Shown: positions 32,211 to 36,300 of the stretch, piece after piece
How positions within the stretch are numbered: the stretch's first letter is position 1
Layout of the letters: each line of letters begins with the position of its first letter
Assembly (NCBI GenBank): GCA_002633005.1
Contig: NMRA01000248.1
Span: 451,846 to 488,145 of the forward strand
Direction: 5' to 3'
DNA: 36,300 bases
Origin: Phoronis australis
Lineage: Eukaryota > Phoronida > Phoronidae
Position numbers and translations under genes: made by a program
The notes under the pieces: model-generated
What the model saw: only the letters and a program-made list of their open reading frames with translations
What the model was told of the DNA's origin: nothing
Databases searched by the model: none

Positions 32211-32290
32211 TGCAGGGCCGTAGGAAGCGAGGGGGGAGGGGGCGGGGGGGGGTACGTGCCCCCCAAAAATTTTCAGGCGTCTGGGTTAAA
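32211..32290. mobile_element. Left end of a poly-G MITE (CAGGGCCGTAGGAAGCG)
   Basis: CAGGGCCGTAGGAAGCG followed by G-rich DNA and then GCCCCCCAAAAATTTT. The inverse of this end, CTTCCTACGGGCCTGG, lies at 35135-35150, so the two could be ends of the same family, although they are 2.9 kb apart here. Classification is uncertain. Confidence 0.5.
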
Positions 32291-32499
32291 CCGTGGCAAC
32301 CGACATAGGCGTGGTGCCGGGGGCAGTCGAGAAAAGAAAGACTGCGAAAAACGGATAAGAGGGAAAATTCAAGAGAACATTTAACAAATCTGCATCAGTG
32401 CATGGTTTACCTTTTGAGGACCCTGGCCAGGACACTGTCGTTTGGGTCTTCGCTTTTGCGGCACATGTCGTCTAAACGCACACATATATTTCGAAAAAT

Positions 32500-33080
32500 C
32501 GAGAAAATTTGTAAAGCGAAGCTTTTGCGGAGCGTACTAATTAACTGGATGTTTAAATCCAACAAGTCAATTTTGCGAATGCAAAACTACATTTTTTCCA
32601 GAGGCCCCTCTCTGGCAAAGGATAACGGAGACAACTTTGGCTTTATTTTTTTCTCGAAACTGTATGTCACTTGAGAAAAACTGATGACCTGACAGATAAC
32701 TTCAATTGCTGCGCATTTCCTGATATTTGAAAATATTGACATTTTCATATTTAGGCGCCCCGCCCTTGAAGGAAGTCATTGAAGACATTCAAGTGGCCAC
32801 CTTTTTGTATTTTTATTGATAAAATCTTACGGGGCCGGTCACTTAGAGAGAGCCCAATGTTGGAATCGATTACTTCTATTTTCCTGTTTTGTGTGAAATC
32901 GTGGTTTCATGTTGAAGGAGGTCACTCCTTTCATCGTTTTGGGACCACACGACGATGGGATGAACTGTCACTTTTTTCAAGCTTAATGATGTTTAGCCTT
33001 TCATCTTACGTGCCCCATTTCAGACGGTGCCCTCTGTCGGTGGAGCAGTTCGGGGTGAATGTCCCTTTATCCCTCTATAT
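32500..33080. repeat. Left part of a third, split copy of the 9-13 kb repeat
   Basis: Matches 9145-9300 and then 9455-9865, skipping the MITE-like piece at 9308-9441. It keeps CAATTGCTGCGCATTTCC, ACATTCAAGTGGCCACC and GACCACACGACGATGG. The match stops near CCCTCTATATAC (33080). Confidence 0.82.
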
Positions 33081-34224
33081 ACATGTATATGTGCGCGTGC
33101 AGGACAAGTGTACACAGGCACTATACTGATCTGCGCGCGCACAAGTGTACACAGGCACTATCCGCGCATGCACGACAGGTGTATATGGTTGGTAAAATTT
33201 ATTATAAATGATTCTTTAAAAAAGATTAATTTCGACTATTTCTAAGAATGGTATGACATGTTATAAGATGTTGATAAGTATATTAACGAATGGTGTAACA
33301 TAAGATCTAAGTTTTTTCATCAGCCCTCGTTATTTATACGAATTCTTGTCACTGACCAAAAACGACCTAAAGAATAATGCTGTACACGATGATCAGACTG
33401 ACATATGTGAACGATGATCAGTCTCATCTGAATTCATATCAACCAAAATGGAGGTACAAGATTTTTACACAAGCATTACTTATTCTAAGTTTAGAAAATA
33501 TGATTACTACAGTGAAGAAGACGAACAGTACACAATCTAATGTCTATTTTGTTACGTCCAATTTCATTAAGATTGACGGTAAATATAAGGGCCAAAACTA
33601 AACCTTTGAACTAGCAAGGAGCAATGTATAATGCATACAGAAGAATGCAACAGTCAGAGCACGGACTCCTGTGTACATCCTGAGGGGCGTACATGTAGCT
33701 AGGATGGAGGGAGATTTGTCTCGTGTGTAACCCTCTCCGGAAGGGAGGGGGGAGGGAGAGGCGACACAACAATTCGTGATGATCGGTATTAAACATTTTA
33801 GCATCAGAAATATTACATAGATTCATTCAAGTAAGTCAGGCAAAAGCATTTTAATTAATATTCCACTGGTGCCACCTGCCGCCCCAAAGGGTTGTACCAG
33901 AGGGTTCCAGTTCACTCCCGCCCTGCAGCCATTCTATTACTGCTCATGAATTTCTGTAATTACATCACGTTTCGTCTCTTATAGTTGCTAAACCTAAATA
34001 GAAACATCAGAACGTTCTAGAAACCATGTGTAGTTAGTTGTTGCAACAAGAGTGGGGTTACATATATCAAACTTGACAAATATCTGTGCCGTTGGCGCAT
34101 TAAAATATTAAATACTGAATGACGTAAATATGAACATGTGTCTTAAAACGCTATTCAATATTGCCACAAGTCAAACTTTAATAATTCTGCTATAAAAACC
34201 AATGATTGCCTAAAAGTATTTCTG
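33081..34224. other. Non-homologous DNA between the two parts of the split repeat
   Basis: About 1.1 kb with no match to the corresponding stretch of the other copies (about 11900-13085), though the length is similar. It holds a short GC-rich tandem repeat (33090-33185) and a G-rich patch at 33740-33765. Short open frames at 33377-33601 and on the minus strand at 33598-33826 are not recognised. Confidence 0.6.
33090..33185 (+). repeat. Tandem repeat with ACAAGTGTACACAGGCACTAT
   Basis: Two exact 21-bp copies start 37 bases apart (33104 and 33141), each preceded by a GCGCGTGC/GCGCGCGC run. A third decayed unit (GCGCATGCACGACAGGTGTA) follows. Alternating purine-pyrimidine runs could favour Z-DNA. 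Confidence 0.75.
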
Positions 34225-35055
34225 ACCCTATCCGATCCCAAAATAGTAAAGTACACTAAGACGATTTTTGCACATCTGAAATAACTCTCAAAGGCATTGA
34301 TGAAATTCGTGCACACACACACCCCACACCGTAGATAGAAAATACGTTTTAAAAATCCTTATATAAATAAAATTAAACTCATTTTTTTGGAAAGGTTGTC
34401 TTCGCAGTTCCTTGGTGTTTTTAGTTTCCAGTAGTATTGAGCAATGAATTTTTGTTCTTCAAAACTGAATTAATTGCTTTCCCTGTTTCGGCATGCACGT
34501 CATCACTGACGTATCCACGTTAAAAATATGATGTAACCATGCAGTAGGCCACGCAGACTCAGTGATAACCACAAGAATTGAACTGCAAGCGATCAGGAAG
34601 TGTATACATTTTTGGGACCCTTCAGTTTTCCCCAGCCACTAGAAACTGGACTGCCGGTCGTGTTTCAACTAGGGATTTTGACGGAACCAGCCCCAAAGGC
34701 ACTATACCAGGTACTTCGGGGCCTCACCTTTTCAAAAACAAACTCTTTCAAAGAATGACCATAATAAAATAAAGTTTTCCCGAAACTGGATCACAACAAA
34801 ACGAATCTTGACCTTAGAACGAACGCAGATGGCCGGTACGAGCTAAGCTGCCTGTCTCAAGTGAATCACACCTGAGCTGACCAGCAACTAGCTTTAGTTC
34901 ATCGGGAGTTTCGTATTTTCACACCGTTGGATCTCAACTATAGCTACTTGAGGCAGCTCCTCGCTACAGGTCAGTGTACTGGTCCTAGCCCCACTCTTAC
35001 TCTCCGTGTTGGTTCACGGTTACTCAACTCTTAATGGCTGGATCCCCGGAATAGT
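34225..35055. repeat. Right part of a third, split copy of the 9-13 kb repeat
   Basis: Matches 13085-13860, from the AGTAAAGTACACT block through GATGAAATTCG and AGGAAGTGTATACATTTT to GGAATAGTCCCAG. Short indels occur, including an added AATGACCATAATAAAAT block near 34755. Confidence 0.82.
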
Positions 35056-35150
35056 CCCAGCGGAGGCGGTGGCGATGGGGGAGATATTTGGCGACTTCGA
35101 AATGGTTTTTGCCACTCCCCAAATAATTTTTGCCTTCCTACGGGCCTGGT
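35056..35150. mobile_element. Right end of the same poly-G MITE family
   Basis: GGCGGTGGCGATGGGGGAG, TTTGGCGACTTCGAAATGG and CCAAATAATTTTTGCCTTCC, ending CTACGGGCCTGG. It matches 14040-14120 in part and is inverse-complementary to 32211-32227 at the end. Confidence 0.5.
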
Positions 35151-35221
35151 TTGGCAAGACATAGACGAAGCACATTTCACATCTCTTGTTACTGATTATT
35201 TTCAGTTATTGGGTTTGCTGA

Positions 35222-35485
35222 CTGCTTTTAGTGATAACGATTGCCGCTGGAGGCGCGTTCCAAAACGAGGCTGCCTACGATAGCCCTGGTGGCTTATCCG
35301 CGTATAGTTGTACTCCGCGTTCGTTGCTCGAACAGCTAGAAAAAATACGGACACTCTGTTTTACAATCCCTAAGGACGTTGGGATTTGGAAGCGTTGGGT
35401 CCTTGCCATACGCCGCGACGAAGGAAAATATGTCCGTGTAAAACTTATAACTGTTTTCGAATCATAATTTGTCGCATCTCGCCAT
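35222..35485 (+). pseudogene. Decayed THAP-type zinc-finger domain fragment
   Basis: An open frame without an ATG reads YSC, then FTIPKD, KRW and AIRRDEGKY (core at 35360-35431). The spacing of a Cys, an F-x-x-PKD block, an invariant-type Trp and an AIRR block is typical of THAP DNA-binding domains (C2CH zinc fingers, often found in THAP proteins and in transposases). TAA interrupts the frame at 35465-35467. Just beyond it, in the same frame, FVASRH sits where a C-S-R-H motif is expected, with the Cys changed to Ala. The C-x2-C pair is also incomplete. Most likely a relic of a THAP-bearing transposon or gene; a chance match is possible. Confidence 0.45.
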
Positions 35486-35771
35486 AGCAACGACTAGAGG
35501 ACCGGAGAATCTTCGGCCAGCCAGGCTGTGTTTTCATGACTATGGGTTGAAGCGCGGGATGCATTTTTCTTAACAAAAAGGACAGGACCCTCAATCCCTC
35601 AAGTTTGGGGCCAAATATCGTCCCTATTCCCCTCTCAAAAATATTGAAAAATCACGCGAAATCAGTTCCCGGCCACGAGGCCTAAAAATCCCCTTTGTGA
35701 TTGAAAATTTCTCTCCAACGGTTCAAATCACCGATGACCACAGAAGTGACAATTTGAAAAAGTACAAAATC

Positions 35772-36077
35772 ATAGGCGGACTTAGGGAGGGGGGGCAGGA
35801 GCCCTCCTTGACTGCCGCAAGCAAAATAAACCTGCAAAACGTGAAGCGGGAGGAAACTTGTACTGAGTTCGAGCTAGGACCGGTAGCGGACGAGGGGGGA
35901 AACACATTCCGTTTTATTTTTTTAGTCCAACGACAGATTTCCTGAGAAGAAGGTATACATCTTCGGCGCCCGCAACTTCCGGGCCGCCTGCGTGCATACA
36001 ATCGCGCTTTGGCCCGCTTCTCCGAGGATGTCAGCCCCTCATCACTAGGCCTATATGGTATCCTAGATCAGCCACTG
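35772..36077. mobile_element. Probable MITE, about 300 bp
   Basis: The left end ATAGGCGGACTTAGGGAGGG and the right end TATCCTAGATCAGCCACTG are a degenerate inverted pair (the inverse of the right end reads CAGTGGCTGATCTAGG). Both recall the GGCGGATCCAGG family. Moderate divergence makes the boundaries approximate. Confidence 0.45.
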
Positions 36078-36263
36078 AAAATGCTACTTGAGATAGAGCT
36101 ATGATAGCTTGCAAAAGGGCGGGGTGCTATTGATGGTGATCGGGTGGTTTTCACTGACCCGTCACTCGGCGAAACGTTCCTTTCAGAAGGCCGCACACAC
36201 ATGAGGCACCTTTCTCCTCGGATATGAACGAGGCTTCTGAAGAAACACGATAACTATGCTTGT

Positions 36264-36300
36264 TCCAGGGGGATCCAGGACTTTGAGTTGGGGTGGGGGG
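36264..36300. mobile_element. GGATCCAGG MITE end, cut by the window edge
   Basis: CCAGGGGGATCCAGGACTTT followed by a G-rich run to the last base of the window. It matches the left-end pattern at 9312 and 13866. Confidence 0.5.

Overview
This is animal nuclear DNA. It is AT-rich, has a very low coding density, and contains single-base Ns beside poly-G runs or repeat junctions, as in a shotgun assembly. One gene can be read with confidence: a seven-exon plus-strand gene for TRAPPC5 (Trs31/Bet3-family subunit of the TRAPP tethering complexes), with its start codon at 16328 and stop at 26641. The predicted protein has 185 residues, is colinear with the animal TRAPPC5 family from end to end, and all six introns have GT-AG ends. 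The gene structure, dense short inverted-repeat elements with poly-G tracts and signs of high heterozygosity suggest a marine invertebrate (lancelet, hemichordate or echinoderm-like). The sequence alone does not fix the species.

Layout. 1-8.8 kb is unique, non-coding-looking DNA with a cluster of GCGTG motifs (119-420) and a candidate CRE plus TATA promoter with a downstream splice donor (2464-2802). 8840-9088 is a foldback element. 9.15-13.98 kb holds two tandem copies of a roughly 2 kb repeat plus the start of a third, with small MITE-like pieces bounded by a GGCGGAT-type end. 14866-16068 is a 1.2 kb repeat just upstream of TRAPPC5; its partner lies downstream of the gene at 28290-29443. 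16328-26641 is TRAPPC5, 10.3 kb of which only 558 bases are coding. 29293-31150 is a 929-bp near-perfect tandem duplication joined at a single N. 32.2-36.3 kb holds more MITE ends, a split third copy of the 9-13 kb repeat and a decayed THAP-like domain.

The most unusual pattern is in TRAPPC5 introns 2 and 6. Each carries a copy of the same higher-order repeat, a three-module unit of about 445 bp, and every module is centred on a sequence related to CCCCCTAGTGGC. Its reverse complement, GCCACTAGGGGG, matches the core binding motif of the insulator protein CTCF as known from other animals. The hits are regularly spaced and all point the same way. A separate CTCF-core match sits at the apex of the foldback element, and a one-mismatch match facing the opposite way lies just upstream of the TRAPPC5 start codon. 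That these bind CTCF or organise chromatin is inference; the motif array is directly visible.

A second distinctive feature is a 37-bp minisatellite that begins in the last codons of TRAPPC5 exon 3 and copies its 5' splice site twice more into intron 3. No bacterial operons, CRISPR arrays, tRNA or rRNA genes were recognised.
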